The position numbers and the translations under genes are program-made. A DNA stretch of 64,000 nucleotides from Actibacterium naphthalenivorans. GTDB lineage: Bacteria > Pseudomonadota > Alphaproteobacteria > Rhodobacterales > Rhodobacteraceae. A model generated the notes under the pieces. It was not told where the DNA came from and made no database searches. It saw only the letters and a program-made list of their open reading frames with translations. Shown in pieces: positions 28,455 to 37,478 of this stretch. The stretch is taken from assembly GCF_014196965.1 (NCBI RefSeq), contig NZ_JACIEQ010000001.1, positions 1,364,001 to 1,428,000 of the forward strand, in the 5' to 3' direction. Within the stretch, counting starts at the first letter, position 1; each line of letters starts with the position of its first letter.

Positions 28455-30077
28455 TCAGGCCCCGGCCTCCTCTTCTTCAAGGCCATCGGCCTCTTCGGCA
28501 TCTTCCTCGGACACCAGATCCGCCGGATCCACCCAGCCAAGCTGAATGCGCGCGGTCATCACCATGTTCTGCGCTTCTTCCAGCGAAACGTCGAATTTCT
28601 CCAGAACGCCTTCATCCTTGACACGCTGACCATCGACCGTGGTCCAGCCGCCGGCCAGCTCCCAGTCGGCGCAGGTGGCGAAGTCCTCAAGCGTTTTCAC
28701 GTCGTCTTCTGCCAGTGCCTCGATCATTTGGGGTGTCAGACCCTCAAAATCAACCAGGCTGTCCTCAACACCCAGCTCGCGGGCATGTTCCAGCGCCTTC
28801 TTGTTGGCCGCTTCCAGATTGTCGCGCGCACGGGCCTGAAGCTCGGCCGCGGTATCCTCATCCACGCCGTCAATGACCAAAAGCTCGTCCAGATCCACAT
28901 AGGCCACCTCTTCGAGCGAGGTAAACCCTTCGGACACCAGAAGCTGGGCAAAGAACTCGTCCAGATCCAGCGCTTCCATGAACAGGTTGGTCCGCGCCGC
29001 GAACTCGGCCTGGCGGCGCTCCGATTCCTCGGCCTCGGTCATGATGTCGATATCAAGCCCCGTCAGCTGCGATGCCAGCCGCACGTTCTGGCCACGGCGC
29101 CCGATCGCCAGCGAAAGCTGCTCGTCCGGCACCACCACCTCGATCCGCTCGGCCTCTTCGTCCAGCACCACCTTGGTAACCTCGGCGGGCTGCAATGCGT
29201 TTACCAGGAAGGTCGGCTGATCCTCGTTCCAGGGAATGATGTCGATCTTCTCGCCCTGAAGCTCGTTCACCACGGCCTGAACCCGGCTGCCGCGCATACC
29301 GACGCAGGCACCCACGGGGTCGATCGAGCTGTCATAGGAAATCACGGCGATCTTCGCGCGGCTGCCGGGATCGCGGGCCACGGCCTTGATCTCGATGATA
29401 CCATCGTAGATTTCCGGCACTTCCATCTTGAACAGCTCGGCCATGAACTGCGGGTCGGTCCGGCTCAGGAACACCTGCGGGCCGCGTGCCTCGCGGCGCA
29501 CGTCCTTGATGTAACAGCGCACCCGGTCATTCGGGCGATAGCTTTCGCGGCCGATCTTGTCGGTCCGGCGCAAGATCCCCTCACCCCGCCCGATATCGAC
29601 GATCACGTTGCCATATTCCTCGCGCTTGACCACACCGTTGATGATGGTGCCCACGCGATCCTTGAATTCTTCATACTGCCGGTCGCGCTCTGCTTCGCGC
29701 ACTTTCTGCAGAATCACCTGCTTGGCCGATTGCGCAGCGATCCGGCCCATCTCCACCGGCGGAACCTCATCGCGCAGCTCGTCACCCACTTTGGGGTCAG
29801 CCATATACTGCCGGGCCTGCTCCACGGTCATCTCGGCCTGGTAATTCTCCAGCGCGTCATCCTCGACAACGGTGCGTACACGGGTAAAGGTGGCCTTGCC
29901 GGTCTTGCGATCGATCGACACGCGAATGTCCATCTCCGACCCGTAGCGCGACTTGGCGGCACGGGCGAGGCTCTCTTCCATCGCCTGAACCACCAGATCG
30001 GGGTCGATCATCTTCTCGCGGGCCACAGCCTCGGCGGTTTGCAAAAGCTCGAGCTGGTTTGCAGAGGTAATTGCCAT
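28455..30077 (-). CDS. nusA: Transcription termination/antitermination factor NusA
   Basis: Binds RNA polymerase and nascent RNA and modulates pausing, termination and antitermination. The 540-aa product has the N-terminal polymerase-binding domain (1-125), S1 (about 130-200), KH1 (DPVGACVGMRGSRVQAVV near 280) and KH2 (IGRRGQNVRLASQLTG near 350). Two C-terminal acidic helix-hairpin-helix repeats and an acidic tail (SEEDAEEADGLEEEEAGA) follow. ATG 30077 is preferred over GTG 30083 because GGAGGAGTGAGC supplies the ribosome-binding site. It starts two bases after the rimP stop. Confidence 0.97.
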   Translation of the reverse strand: MAITSANQLELLQTAEAVAREKMIDPDLVVQAMEESLARAAKSRYGSEMDIRVSIDRKTGKATFTRVRTVVEDDALENYQAEMTVEQARQYMADPKVGDELRDEVPPVEMGRIAAQSAKQVILQKVREAERDRQYEEFKDRVGTIINGVVKREEYGNVIVDIGRGEGILRRTDKIGRESYRPNDRVRCYIKDVRREARGPQVFLSRTDPQFMAELFKMEVPEIYDGIIEIKAVARDPGSRAKIAVISYDSSIDPVGACVGMRGSRVQAVVNELQGEKIDIIPWNEDQPTFLVNALQPAEVTKVVLDEEAERIEVVVPDEQLSLAIGRRGQNVRLASQLTGLDIDIMTEAEESERRQAEFAARTNLFMEALDLDEFFAQLLVSEGFTSLEEVAYVDLDELLVIDGVDEDTAAELQARARDNLEAANKKALEHARELGVEDSLVDFEGLTPQMIEALAEDDVKTLEDFATCADWELAGGWTTVDGQRVKDEGVLEKFDVSLEEAQNMVMTARIQLGWVDPADLVSEEDAEEADGLEEEEAGA

Positions 30078-30079
30078 GC

Positions 30080-30676
30080 TCACTCCTCCTCGGAAGCGTC
30101 TGTTTCATCGCCCGTCAGGGGCTCTTCTGTTTCAATCTCGTCAAACTGGCCTTCATCGACGATACCCGCCGCCTTGCGCTGCCGCAGCATCTCCCGGATC
30201 AACTCATCTGTCAGAACAAGCTTCGCATCGCTCAGCCAGTCGAATTTCAGCCCGATCGTGCCCTCTTCGATCTCGATCAGAACCTCATCACCCTCGGTCC
30301 CGCGCAGCTCGCCCTTGAAACGGCGGCGGCCATCGATCATCTCGCTGGTCTCCAGCTTTGCCTCATAGCCTTCCCAGGTATCGAAATCCTTCAGCCGGGT
30401 CAGCGGCCGGTCGATGCCGGGGCTGGAAACCTCCAGCACGTAATTTTCATCAATCGGATCTTCCACATCCATCACCGCCGAAACGGCCGTGGAAATCTCG
30501 GCGCAATCATCCACCTCGATCCCGCCTTCGGGGCGCTCGGCCATGATCTGCAATGTATGTGTCTTGCCCCCCATCAGCCGGATGCGCACCAGCTCGAACC
30601 CCAAGCCCTCGATCACGGGCTGGAGAATTTCGGCAAGGCGCCGGTCGATAGCAGCTTTGGCGATAAGATCGTTCAT
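30080..30676 (-). CDS. rimP: Ribosome maturation factor RimP
   Basis: Needed for 30S subunit maturation. The 198-aa product has the two small RimP domains: [20 protein letters not shown] at the N-terminus, and the [19 protein letters not shown] motif at about 90-108. An acidic C-terminal extension (about 165-198) is typical in this lineage. ATG 30676 begins [14 protein letters not shown]; the frame to 31030 would run through the inverted repeat and is rejected. First gene of the nusA-infB operon. Confidence 0.95.
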   Translation of the reverse strand: MNDLIAKAAIDRRLAEILQPVIEGLGFELVRIRLMGGKTHTLQIMAERPEGGIEVDDCAEISTAVSAVMDVEDPIDENYVLEVSSPGIDRPLTRLKDFDTWEGYEAKLETSEMIDGRRRFKGELRGTEGDEVLIEIEEGTIGLKFDWLSDAKLVLTDELIREMLRQRKAAGIVDEGQFDEIETEEPLTGDETDASEEE

Positions 30677-30841
30677 ACGTGGTCCAGAAACAAAAAAACG
30701 GGCGCGCGGCCCGTTCATGACTGTCCGGTGGTGGTTTGGGGGTGGAAGCCAAACCGCCGCTGTTGAGGGGGATATACGCCTCAAGCCCCGAGTCTGCAAG
30801 GGGGCGAAGCCATCCTCCTGTTCGCCGCAGCGCGCTTCTCT

Positions 30842-30939
30842 TTTCATCTTTCCGAAAATATCCCCGCCGGAGGCAAAAAACCCTATGGCGCAACAGAAAC
30901 TTTCATGCCTCCGGCGGGGATATTTTCGGAAAGATGAAA
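30842..30939. repeat. Perfect 34-bp inverted repeat
   Basis: Arms 30842-30875 and 30906-30939 are exact reverse complements, separated by 30 bp. Each arm contains CCCCGCCGGAGGC and CATCTTTCCGAAAATA. It lies in the 268-bp gap between pip (stop at 30945) and rimP (start at 30676). I recall similar sequences between genes in roseobacter genomes, so it may be one copy of a dispersed palindromic element. No second copy was noticed in this window. No T-tract follows, so it is not a classical terminator. Confidence 0.9.
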
Positions 30940-30944
30940 CAGGC

Positions 30945-31934
30945 TCAAAACCCCAGGCCCGTCGCCTGGCGCTGTACGGCCCTGGTGGTGCGCACCAGCT
31001 CCGCGCTGATACCGGGCTCCGACAGGGCATGACCGGCGAGCGGCACCATTTTCAGCTCCGCTCGTCCCCAGCGTTCCGCCAGCCGCCACGCGGATGTGGG
31101 CGGGCAGATCATGTCGTATCGGCCCTGAACGATGGTTGCCGGGATATGAGCGATCAGGGGAACGTTGGCCACGATCTGGTCGTCCCGCTCCAGAAACCCG
31201 GCGTTCTGGAAATAGTGGTTTTCCAGCCGGGCAAAGGCGCGGGCGTATTCGGCGGGCGCCACCGCGCCGGGTCCGTCGTGGTCTATCGAGGCAAGCGCAT
31301 TTTCCCAGGATGCCCATGCGCGCGCGTGCCGGATTTCCAGCGACAGATCACCGGAAAACAGCCGCTTGTGATAGGCCCCGATCATATCGCTCCGCTCATC
31401 CGCCGGGATCAGGTCGGTGAACCGTGCCCAGAGGTCGGGCCAGAACTGCCCCGCACCGCCGCCATAGAACCAATCAAGCTCTGCCTGTGTCATCAGGAAG
31501 ACGCCGCGCAGGATCAGATAGGCGGCGCGGTCGGGATGGGTCTGCGCATAGAGCAGTGACAGCGTCGCGCCCCAGCTGCCGCCAAAAACGACCCAGCGGT
31601 CGATGCCCAGTGTTTCACGGATCATCTCGATATCGCGCACCAGGTGCCAGGTGGTATTGTCTTCGACGCTTGCATGGGGCCGCGACCGGCCGCAGCCGCG
31701 CTGGTCGAACAGGATGATCCTGTATTCGGCCGGATCGAAATAGCGGCGCATCGCCGGGCTGCAGCCGCCGCCCGGCCCGCCATGCAGAACCACCACCGGG
31801 ATGCCGGCGGGGTTGCCGCATTGCTCGACATAGAGGCAATGCCCCTCGCCCACGTCCAACATGCGCTGGTCGAACGGGTCGAGCTGCGGGAAAAGAAAAT
31901 GCGCTGCGCGCTTTTGGCCTGCGGATTTGTCCAT
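30945..31934 (-). CDS. pip: Proline iminopeptidase
   Basis: Alpha/beta-hydrolase releasing N-terminal proline from peptides. The 329-aa product has the oxyanion motif HGGPGGG, the nucleophile elbow [10 protein letters not shown] (Ser near 110), and the acid and base in GRYDMICPP and [23 protein letters not shown] is a strong Pip signature. ATG 31934 gives the family's N-terminus; the frame to 32114 would cover the promoter shared with divergent ubiG. The inverted repeat begins five bases after its stop codon. Confidence 0.93.
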   Translation of the reverse strand: MDKSAGQKRAAHFLFPQLDPFDQRMLDVGEGHCLYVEQCGNPAGIPVVVLHGGPGGGCSPAMRRYFDPAEYRIILFDQRGCGRSRPHASVEDNTTWHLVRDIEMIRETLGIDRWVVFGGSWGATLSLLYAQTHPDRAAYLILRGVFLMTQAELDWFYGGGAGQFWPDLWARFTDLIPADERSDMIGAYHKRLFSGDLSLEIRHARAWASWENALASIDHDGPGAVAPAEYARAFARLENHYFQNAGFLERDDQIVANVPLIAHIPATIVQGRYDMICPPTSAWRLAERWGRAELKMVPLAGHALSEPGISAELVRTTRAVQRQATGLGF

Positions 31935-32004
31935 GATCACTCTATATAACGCCAAAGCAGGCCCTGACAGGGGCTGAGACAACAAGACCGGATCGGAGAG
32001 CCGC

Positions 32005-32751
32005 ATGCAAGCCGCCGCAACCACCGTTGACGCCGCCGAGGTGGCGAAATTTGAAGCAATGGCCGCCGAATGGTGGGATCCGAACGGAAAGTTCAAGCCG
32101 CTGCACATGCTCAACCCCTGCCGGCTGGATTACATCACCGCGCAGATCGCGGCCGAGTTCGGGCGGGATCTGAGCGGCCCCGCGCCGTTCGCGGGCCTGC
32201 GCCTGCTGGATATCGGCTGTGGCGGCGGGCTTCTGGCCGAACCGATGGCGCGGCTGGGGGCACGTGTTACCGGCGCCGATGCCGCGGCAGGCAACATCCC
32301 CGTGGCGCAGGTTCACGCCGCGCAATCGGGGCTGGAGATCGACTATCGCCACACCACCGCCGAGGCGCTGGCGGAGGCGGGCGAGGTATTCGATGTGGTG
32401 CTGAACATGGAGGTCATCGAACATGTGGCCAGCCCCCCGGCCTTTCTGGCGGCGTGCCGGGCCTTGCTGAAACCCGGCGGGCTGATGATCTGCTCGACGA
32501 TCAACCGCACCCCCAAAAGCTTCATGGCCGCGATCGTCGGCGCCGAATGGGTGATGCGCTGGCTGCCCAAGGGCACCCACGAATGGGGCAAGTTCATCAC
32601 CCCCGACGAACTGTTCGCCCTGCTGGAAGAGGCGGGGATGGAACCGGTGGATCGCAAGGGATGCGTGTTCAACCCGGTAAGCTGGAGTTGGTCACTGTCG
32701 GACCGGGATCTGAGCGTGAACTACGTGACGGCGTCGGTCAAACCGTCCTAG
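32005..32751 (+). CDS. ubiG: Ubiquinone biosynthesis O-methyltransferase UbiG
   Basis: Methylates the two hydroxyl groups on the ubiquinone ring precursor using S-adenosylmethionine. The 248-aa product has [19 protein letters not shown] at the N-terminus, the SAM loop [19 protein letters not shown] (about 70-88), and the EVIEHV motif followed by [19 protein letters not shown] precedes ATG 32005. It is divergent from pip and overlaps the convergent marR gene by four bases. Other ubi genes are not in the window. Confidence 0.96.
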   Translation: MQAAATTVDAAEVAKFEAMAAEWWDPNGKFKPLHMLNPCRLDYITAQIAAEFGRDLSGPAPFAGLRLLDIGCGGGLLAEPMARLGARVTGADAAAGNIPVAQVHAAQSGLEIDYRHTTAEALAEAGEVFDVVLNMEVIEHVASPPAFLAACRALLKPGGLMICSTINRTPKSFMAAIVGAEWVMRWLPKGTHEWGKFITPDELFALLEEAGMEPVDRKGCVFNPVSWSWSLSDRDLSVNYVTASVKPS

Positions 32752-33191
32752 CCGTTTTCGCCCAGCTTCTGGCGCAGCGCGCGCAGGACGGGCAGCACCG
32801 CGCGCACGTTTTCGGCACCGATATCGGCGATCACCTCGGCCAGCAGCGGGGAAATCGCATGGATGGCCGCATCGCGCGCCCGGCGCCCCGCCGGGCTGAT
32901 GGTGACCCATTTGCGGCGCGCATCGTCCCAGTCCGGGCGGATATGCACATGGCCGGCCCATTCCAGCTTGCTCAGCGTGTTGGTCATCGCCCCGCGCGTG
33001 ACGTGAAACGCCTGCGCCAGCTGCGCCGGCGTCTTTTCCTCGCCGATCCGGGAAAGGTGGTTCAGCACGGAAAACTGGCTCAGCTCCATGCCCTTGGGCA
33101 GCACTTTCGTCAGCCGGGTCCGGGCCAGCTGATCCGCCATGAACAACTCGCTGAAAAGCGAAACGGCAAGACTGTCGGTAGAGTCGTTCAC
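32748..33191 (-). CDS. MarR-family transcriptional regulator
   Basis: A 147-aa winged-helix regulator. The DNA-binding region reads [28 protein letters not shown] (about 53-80), and the wing has [15 protein letters not shown]. It contains no cysteine, so it is not a thiol-switch OhrR type. GTG 33191 immediately follows the nitrilase-family stop (TGAGTG), so it is translationally coupled as the last gene of the grxC-nit-marR unit. Its ligand and targets are unknown. Its position suggests it may control its own glutathione-related operon. Confidence 0.88.
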   Translation of the reverse strand: MNDSTDSLAVSLFSELFMADQLARTRLTKVLPKGMELSQFSVLNHLSRIGEEKTPAQLAQAFHVTRGAMTNTLSKLEWAGHVHIRPDWDDARRKWVTISPAGRRARDAAIHAISPLLAEVIADIGAENVRAVLPVLRALRQKLGENG

Positions 33192-34022
33192 TCAGGGTCC
33201 TTCGAAGCTGCGGTCATGGGTAAGCGAGGGGACGCGCCGGCGCGCGCTTTCGACCTGCGAAAGATCGAGGTCGACAAAGGCCAGGCCAGGCGCGTCATCC
33301 AGGCTGGCCACCACCTCGCCCCAGGGGGAAACCGCAAGGCTGTGCCCGTAGGATTGGCGCGGCTTGCCATCTTGCAGCCTGTGCTGACCGGTCTGCGCGG
33401 GGGCGAGGATATAGCACCCGGTTTCGATGGCGCGGGCGCGCAGCAGAACCTGCCAATGCGCCGCTCCCGTCACCGGATGAAAGGCCGACGGCACGGTTAT
33501 CACCTGCGCCCCCGCCTGCGCCAGAGCCCGGTAGAGATAGGGAAACCGCATGTCATAGCAGATAGTCATGCCAAGCCGCGCGAACGGGGTCTTGGCAAGT
33601 GTGGCGACGGTGCCGGGGCGATAGCCATCGGATTCGCGGATCGCCTCATTCGGGCCGATCTGCACGTCGAACATGTGAATCTTGTCATAGCGGGCCACGA
33701 TGCCGCCATCGGGCGCAATCAGGAAAGACCGGTTGGCGAACCGCCCGTCGGCATCCTCCGTCTTCAGCCCGAGCGAGCCGATCAGAAGCCAGACACCCAG
33801 CGCCGCGGCCTCGTCGCGCAGGCCGGCGAGGGTCGGGTCATCCTGCTCATGGCGCAGCACCTGCATCTGCCGCGCGCGGCTGGATGAAACGCAATTCGTT
33901 ACCTCAGGGGTCAGCAGAAACCCGGCGCCACCTTTCGCCGCCTCGCGCATCATGGCGCGGGTGGCGGCAAGGTTCTCGGCCGGATCGTCACTCGAACTCA
34001 GCTGAAGAAGGGCCGCGAGCAT
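33192..34022 (-). CDS. Nitrilase-superfamily amidase (Nit1-like, possible deaminated-glutathione amidase)
   Basis: A 276-aa carbon-nitrogen hydrolase with the Glu-Lys-Cys triad at about E40 (LLTPEVTN), K114 (YDKIHMFD) and C155 (MTICYDMRFP). YDKIHMFDV and TICYDMRFPYLYRAL are typical of the Nit branch, whose members repair deaminated glutathione. It starts three bases after grxC, which supports a glutathione role. The cytoplasmic substrate has not been shown for this protein; an omega-amidase activity is the main alternative. Confidence 0.88.
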   Translation of the reverse strand: MLAALLQLSSSDDPAENLAATRAMMREAAKGGAGFLLTPEVTNCVSSSRARQMQVLRHEQDDPTLAGLRDEAAALGVWLLIGSLGLKTEDADGRFANRSFLIAPDGGIVARYDKIHMFDVQIGPNEAIRESDGYRPGTVATLAKTPFARLGMTICYDMRFPYLYRALAQAGAQVITVPSAFHPVTGAAHWQVLLRARAIETGCYILAPAQTGQHRLQDGKPRQSYGHSLAVSPWGEVVASLDDAPGLAFVDLDLSQVESARRRVPSLTHDRSFEGP

Positions 34023-34025
34023 CGC

Positions 34026-34283
34026 CTAGCCTTCGAGCAGCGGATCCAGCTTTCCCGCCCTTTCCAGCGCAAGCAGATCATCGCACCCGCCGATATGCGC
34101 CTTGCCGATGAAAATCTGCGGAACGGTATAGCCGCCATTGGCGCGAGACATCATCTCCTGCCGCTTTTCCGGGTCGCCCGAAACATCGATCTCGGCAAAG
34201 CTGACGCCCTTTTGCGTCAGCAGACGCTTGGCCATGTGGCAATAGCCACAAGTGGGGGTGGTGTAGATTTCTACTGGTTGCAT
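34026..34283 (-). CDS. grxC: Glutaredoxin 3 type
   Basis: Small glutathione-dependent thiol reductase, 85 aa. The active site is CGYC (in TTPTCGYCHMA, about 11-14) where CPYC is more common. The glutathione-binding TVPQIFIG (cis-proline) and GGCDDL motifs are present, with a third Cys in the latter. ATG 34283 fits the length; the frame to 34373 overlaps comF. It lies 37 bp after comF and three bases before the nitrilase-family gene. Confidence 0.94.
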   Translation of the reverse strand: MQPVEIYTTPTCGYCHMAKRLLTQKGVSFAEIDVSGDPEKRQEMMSRANGGYTVPQIFIGKAHIGGCDDLLALERAGKLDPLLEG

Positions 34284-34320
34284 CGCGATTTTCCCTGCCC
34301 GACTCGGCAAATATAGGGAA

Positions 34321-35037
34321 TCAGGCGTCTTTCGCAACGCGTGCCAGCACCAGAACCGAAACGCCGCGCGCACCGGCGGCCAGGCAGGCCTCTGCGCCGG
34401 CGGCCAGCGTGGCGCCCGAGGTCATCACATCATCCACCAGAAGAACATGCCGTGCCTTGATCAACGCCCCGCGCCCCGGATGCACATGCAGCGCGCCGGC
34501 GACATTGGCAAACCGCGCCTCTGCCCCCTTGCCATCCTGAATCGGGGTGTTCCGGGCGCGCAGCAAAAGATCGGGGCACTGATCCAGCCCGGCGGCGCGG
34601 GCAACGCCTTTGGCCAGCAATGCGGCCTGATTGTAGCGCCGGTGCAAGAGCCGCCACCGGTGCAGCGGAATCGGCGCGACAAGCATCCCCGGCACCAGAA
34701 TCGGCGCCGCCGCGCGCGCCATCCAGCCGGCGGCGGGGCGGGCCAGTTCGGCCCTGTCCCCATGTTTGAGCGACAGGATCAGCCGCCGCGCGTTATCCTT
34801 GTAGAGCAACGCCGCCCGCCCCCGGCCCCAGGGCCGCGCCAGTGTCAGGCAATCGTCGCATTGAACCGTTTCGCTGCCCTCCTCCCCCGGAAGGGGCGTG
34901 CCGCAACTGTCACAAACAAGGCCGGAAATGAAATGCGTGTCGCGCCAGCAGGGGCCGCACAGGGCGAAATCGCTTTCCACCAGCGCGCCGCAGGAAATGC
35001 ATAGCGGCGGAAAGATCAGGCGAAGCGCGCTTTGCAT
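34321..35037 (-). CDS. comF: ComF family phosphoribosyltransferase-like protein
   Basis: A 238-aa protein with an N-terminal double zinc ribbon (CISCGAL, CGPC, CDSCGTPL and CDDC) and a C-terminal type I PRTase domain with the PRPP loop VLLVDDVMTSGAT (about 200-212). ComF proteins are linked to DNA uptake in competent bacteria; function here is inferred from the family. It is divergent from the methyltransferase gene and first of a run that continues through grxC, nit and marR. Confidence 0.92.
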   Translation of the reverse strand: MQSALRLIFPPLCISCGALVESDFALCGPCWRDTHFISGLVCDSCGTPLPGEEGSETVQCDDCLTLARPWGRGRAALLYKDNARRLILSLKHGDRAELARPAAGWMARAAAPILVPGMLVAPIPLHRWRLLHRRYNQAALLAKGVARAAGLDQCPDLLLRARNTPIQDGKGAEARFANVAGALHVHPGRGALIKARHVLLVDDVMTSGATLAAGAEACLAAGARGVSVLVLARVAKDA

Positions 35038-35080
35038 CCCGGGTTTTCCCTTCTACATATCCTGCAAGCAAGGAGAGCCG

Positions 35081-35929
35081 ATGCCCGAAACCCCCTCCCT
35101 GACCGACCGCCCCGCGCTGGAGCGCTATCGCGACCGCGCGCTGCGGATGGTCGAACCCGCGCTGTTTCTGCAACACGAAGCGGCCGCCGAGGTTCAGGAA
35201 AGACTGACAGAGGTTAACAGAACCTTTACGGCCCCCGCCGTAATTTCTCCCTTCCCCGAGGTCTGGCGCCCGGCCCTGCCCGGCGCCGTACACGTGCCTG
35301 ATACCGAAGTGCTGGCGCTGGAACAGGGCGCGCATGATCTGGTGGTGCACGGGCTGTCGTTGCACTGGGCGAATGATCCGGTGGGCCAGCTCGTGCAATG
35401 CCGCCGCGCGCTGCGGCCCGACGGGCTGTTCATCGGCGTCCTGTTCGGCGGCCGGACCCTGCAGGAGCTGCGCGCCGCCCTGGCCGAGGCAGAGGTGCGC
35501 GCCACCGGCGGGCTGTCGCCCCGTGTCGCCCCGATGGGCGAGATCCGCGATCTTGGCGCGCTTCTGCAACGGGCCGGATTCGCGCTTCCGGTCGCCGACA
35601 GCGCGGCGCGCACCGTCACCTATGCCTCGCCCTTTCACCTGATGGCCGATCTGCGCGCCATGGGCGAGGCGAACGCCCTGTCGCACCGCCGCAAAACGCC
35701 CCCGCCCCGCCGCCTGTTCACCGACATGGCCGCGATCTATGCCGATCGCTACGGCACGCCCGACGGGCGAATTCCGGCAACGTTCGAGACGATTTTTCTG
35801 ACAGGTTGGGCCCCGGACGACAGTCAGCCCAAACCGCTGCGCCCCGGTTCGGCGGTGGCACGGCTGGCCGACGCATTGCGCGCCGATGAGATAGCGCTGC
35901 CCGATCGTGCCGGCCCGGCCCGCGATTGA
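35081..35929 (+). CDS. NDUFAF5/BioC-type methyltransferase-like protein, SAM motif degenerate
   Basis: A 282-aa relative of class I methyltransferases such as mitochondrial NDUFAF5. The C-terminal part is clear: DLVVHGLSLHWANDPVGQL, CRRALRPDGLFIGVLFGG and GGLSPRVAPMGEIRDLGALL. The expected glycine-rich SAM loop near residue 50 is missing; the equivalent stretch reads NRTFTAPAVISPFPEVW. It may have lost catalysis or bind cofactor unusually. AAGGAG precedes ATG 35081. It lies 64 bp upstream of hemH on the same strand. Confidence 0.78.
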   Translation: MPETPSLTDRPALERYRDRALRMVEPALFLQHEAAAEVQERLTEVNRTFTAPAVISPFPEVWRPALPGAVHVPDTEVLALEQGAHDLVVHGLSLHWANDPVGQLVQCRRALRPDGLFIGVLFGGRTLQELRAALAEAEVRATGGLSPRVAPMGEIRDLGALLQRAGFALPVADSAARTVTYASPFHLMADLRAMGEANALSHRRKTPPPRRLFTDMAAIYADRYGTPDGRIPATFETIFLTGWAPDDSQPKPLRPGSAVARLADALRADEIALPDRAGPARD

Positions 35930-35993
35930 CCTGAAGAGAAATCCGTTTATTTCACCTCAAAACCGCCCCGTGCCGGGCCACACTGCCGGAGAG

Positions 35994-37091
35994 ATGATGC
36001 TGGACGACAAACCGGGCGACGACCTGCCCTTTACCCGCCTGCCCACCGCCGAACGCCCGGCCCATGCCCCCGGCAACCATCCGAAAATCCCGCCAGCCAA
36101 GGTCGGGATCCTGCTGGCCAACCTTGGCACGCCCGATGGCTATGACTATTGGTCGATGCGCCGTTATCTGAGTGAATTCCTGTCGGACCGCCGCGTGATC
36201 GACTATGCGCCGTGGAAGTGGCAGCCGCTGTTGCAGCTCATCATCCTGAGCAAACGCCCCTTTTCCTCCGGCGCGGCGTATAAATCCATCTGGAACGAAG
36301 AACGCGACGAAAGCCCGCTGATGACTATCACGCGGGAACAGACATCCAGGATCGCCGCTGAAATGGCAACCACCTATGGCGACCGGGTCGAGGTTGATTT
36401 CTGCATGCGCTACGGCAACCCCTCGACCAGATCGAAGGTCGACGAGCTGGTGAACAAGGGGTGCCAGAAGATCCTGTTCTTCCCGCTGTACCCGCAATAC
36501 GCCGGTGCGACGTCCGCGACCGCGAATGATGAATTCTTTCGCGCGCTGATGGTGCAGAAATGGCAGCCCGCCGCGCGCACCGTGCCGGCCTATTTCGATC
36601 ACCCGATGTATATCGAGGCACTGGCCCGATCGGTCGAACGCGCCTATGCCGCCGCCGCGAAAAAACCCGAAATCCTCGTGGTCTCATATCACGGGATGCC
36701 ACAGCGCTATCTGACGAGCGGCGACCCCTATCATTGCCAATGTCAGAAAAACACACGCCTGCTGAAGGAGCGGCTGGGCTGGGACGACACCCAGATCACC
36801 ACCACCTTCCAATCCGTGTTCGGGCCCGAGGAATGGCTGAAACCCTATACCGTGGACGAGGTCGCAAGGCTGGCGAAAGAAGACGGGAAGAAGAGCATCG
36901 CCGTGATCGCCCCGGCTTTCTCGGCCGATTGCATCGAGACGCTGGAGGAGATCAACGAAGAGATCCGCGAAAGCTTCGAGCATGCGGGCGGCGAGGATTT
37001 CACCTATATCCCCTGCCTCAACGACGATGACGCGCATATCGCGGCGCTGTGCCAGGTGATCGGCGACAATCTGAAGGGCTGGCTGGACTGA
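35994..37091 (+). CDS. hemH: Ferrochelatase
   Basis: Inserts Fe(II) into protoporphyrin IX, the last step of heme synthesis. The 365-aa product has LLANLGTPDGYDYWSMRRYL, MRYGNPSTRSKV, FPLYPQYAGATSATAND, the VVSYHGMPQRYL active-site His block and the SVFGPEEWLKPYT and APAFSADCIETLEEI blocks. Two adjacent ATGs are possible (35994 and 35997); GGAG is better spaced for 35997. It carries several cysteines near DPYHCQCQK and the C-terminus, where some alphaproteobacterial ferrochelatases hold a [2Fe-2S] cluster; this cannot be confirmed from sequence alone. Confidence 0.96.
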   Translation: MMLDDKPGDDLPFTRLPTAERPAHAPGNHPKIPPAKVGILLANLGTPDGYDYWSMRRYLSEFLSDRRVIDYAPWKWQPLLQLIILSKRPFSSGAAYKSIWNEERDESPLMTITREQTSRIAAEMATTYGDRVEVDFCMRYGNPSTRSKVDELVNKGCQKILFFPLYPQYAGATSATANDEFFRALMVQKWQPAARTVPAYFDHPMYIEALARSVERAYAAAAKKPEILVVSYHGMPQRYLTSGDPYHCQCQKNTRLLKERLGWDDTQITTTFQSVFGPEEWLKPYTVDEVARLAKEDGKKSIAVIAPAFSADCIETLEEINEEIRESFEHAGGEDFTYIPCLNDDDAHIAALCQVIGDNLKGWLD

Positions 37092-37097
37092 ACGGAA

Positions 37098-37125
37098 CAA
37101 GGCGGCGGGTTTCCCCGCCGCCTTG
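37098..37125 (+). terminator. hemH transcription terminator
   Basis: A 12-bp perfect stem (37098-37109 with 37114-37125) with a TTTC loop begins seven bases after the hemH stop. The T-run after it is weak (CTCATTT). Confidence 0.75.
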
Positions 37126-37149
37126 CTCATTTACGTTGCTCTGCGTGGC

Positions 37150-37335
37150 TTAGTTGGAAGCGGCAGCAGCGATCATGACCAGGAACATGATCGGAACCAG
37201 AACACCACCCGCCGAGGAGGAGGTGTCCTGTTCGATGACTTCCGGTTCCATTTCAATGACCGGCTCAGCCATGCTTCCGGCGAAAGAAGCGGTAGCCATC
37301 ATGGAAACAACAGCAGCAAGTGCGAACTTTTTCAT
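37150..37335 (-). CDS. Small exported protein with C-terminal hydrophobic tail
   Basis: A 61-aa protein. Residues 1-19 are a signal peptide (MKKFALAAVVSMMATASFAG). The mature part is short and acidic (EPVIEMEPEVIEQDTSSS), then ends in a hydrophobic segment (GGVLVPIMFLVMIAAAASN) that may insert into the membrane. GGAGAG lies five bases before ATG 37335, so expression is likely. I recall similar short genes beside hemH in roseobacters, with no assigned function. It converges on hemH. Confidence 0.7.
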   Translation of the reverse strand: MKKFALAAVVSMMATASFAGSMAEPVIEMEPEVIEQDTSSSAGGVLVPIMFLVMIAAAASN

Positions 37336-37478
37336 ATTTTCTCTCCAGAAACTGCGCATCATACATTGGTTCACGCGATACGCGCATTCAAGATCATCGT
37401 GTAATTCGCTCTAAACCAGCATGACGGCACGATTGCAACTGACCAGTTGGCCCCGCGCTCGAAGTCGTGCGAATTTTG

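Noticed and set aside
30507-30893. A 128-codon minus-strand frame across the inverted repeat
   Set aside because: It lies inside rimP and the repeat arms, with no ribosome-binding site.
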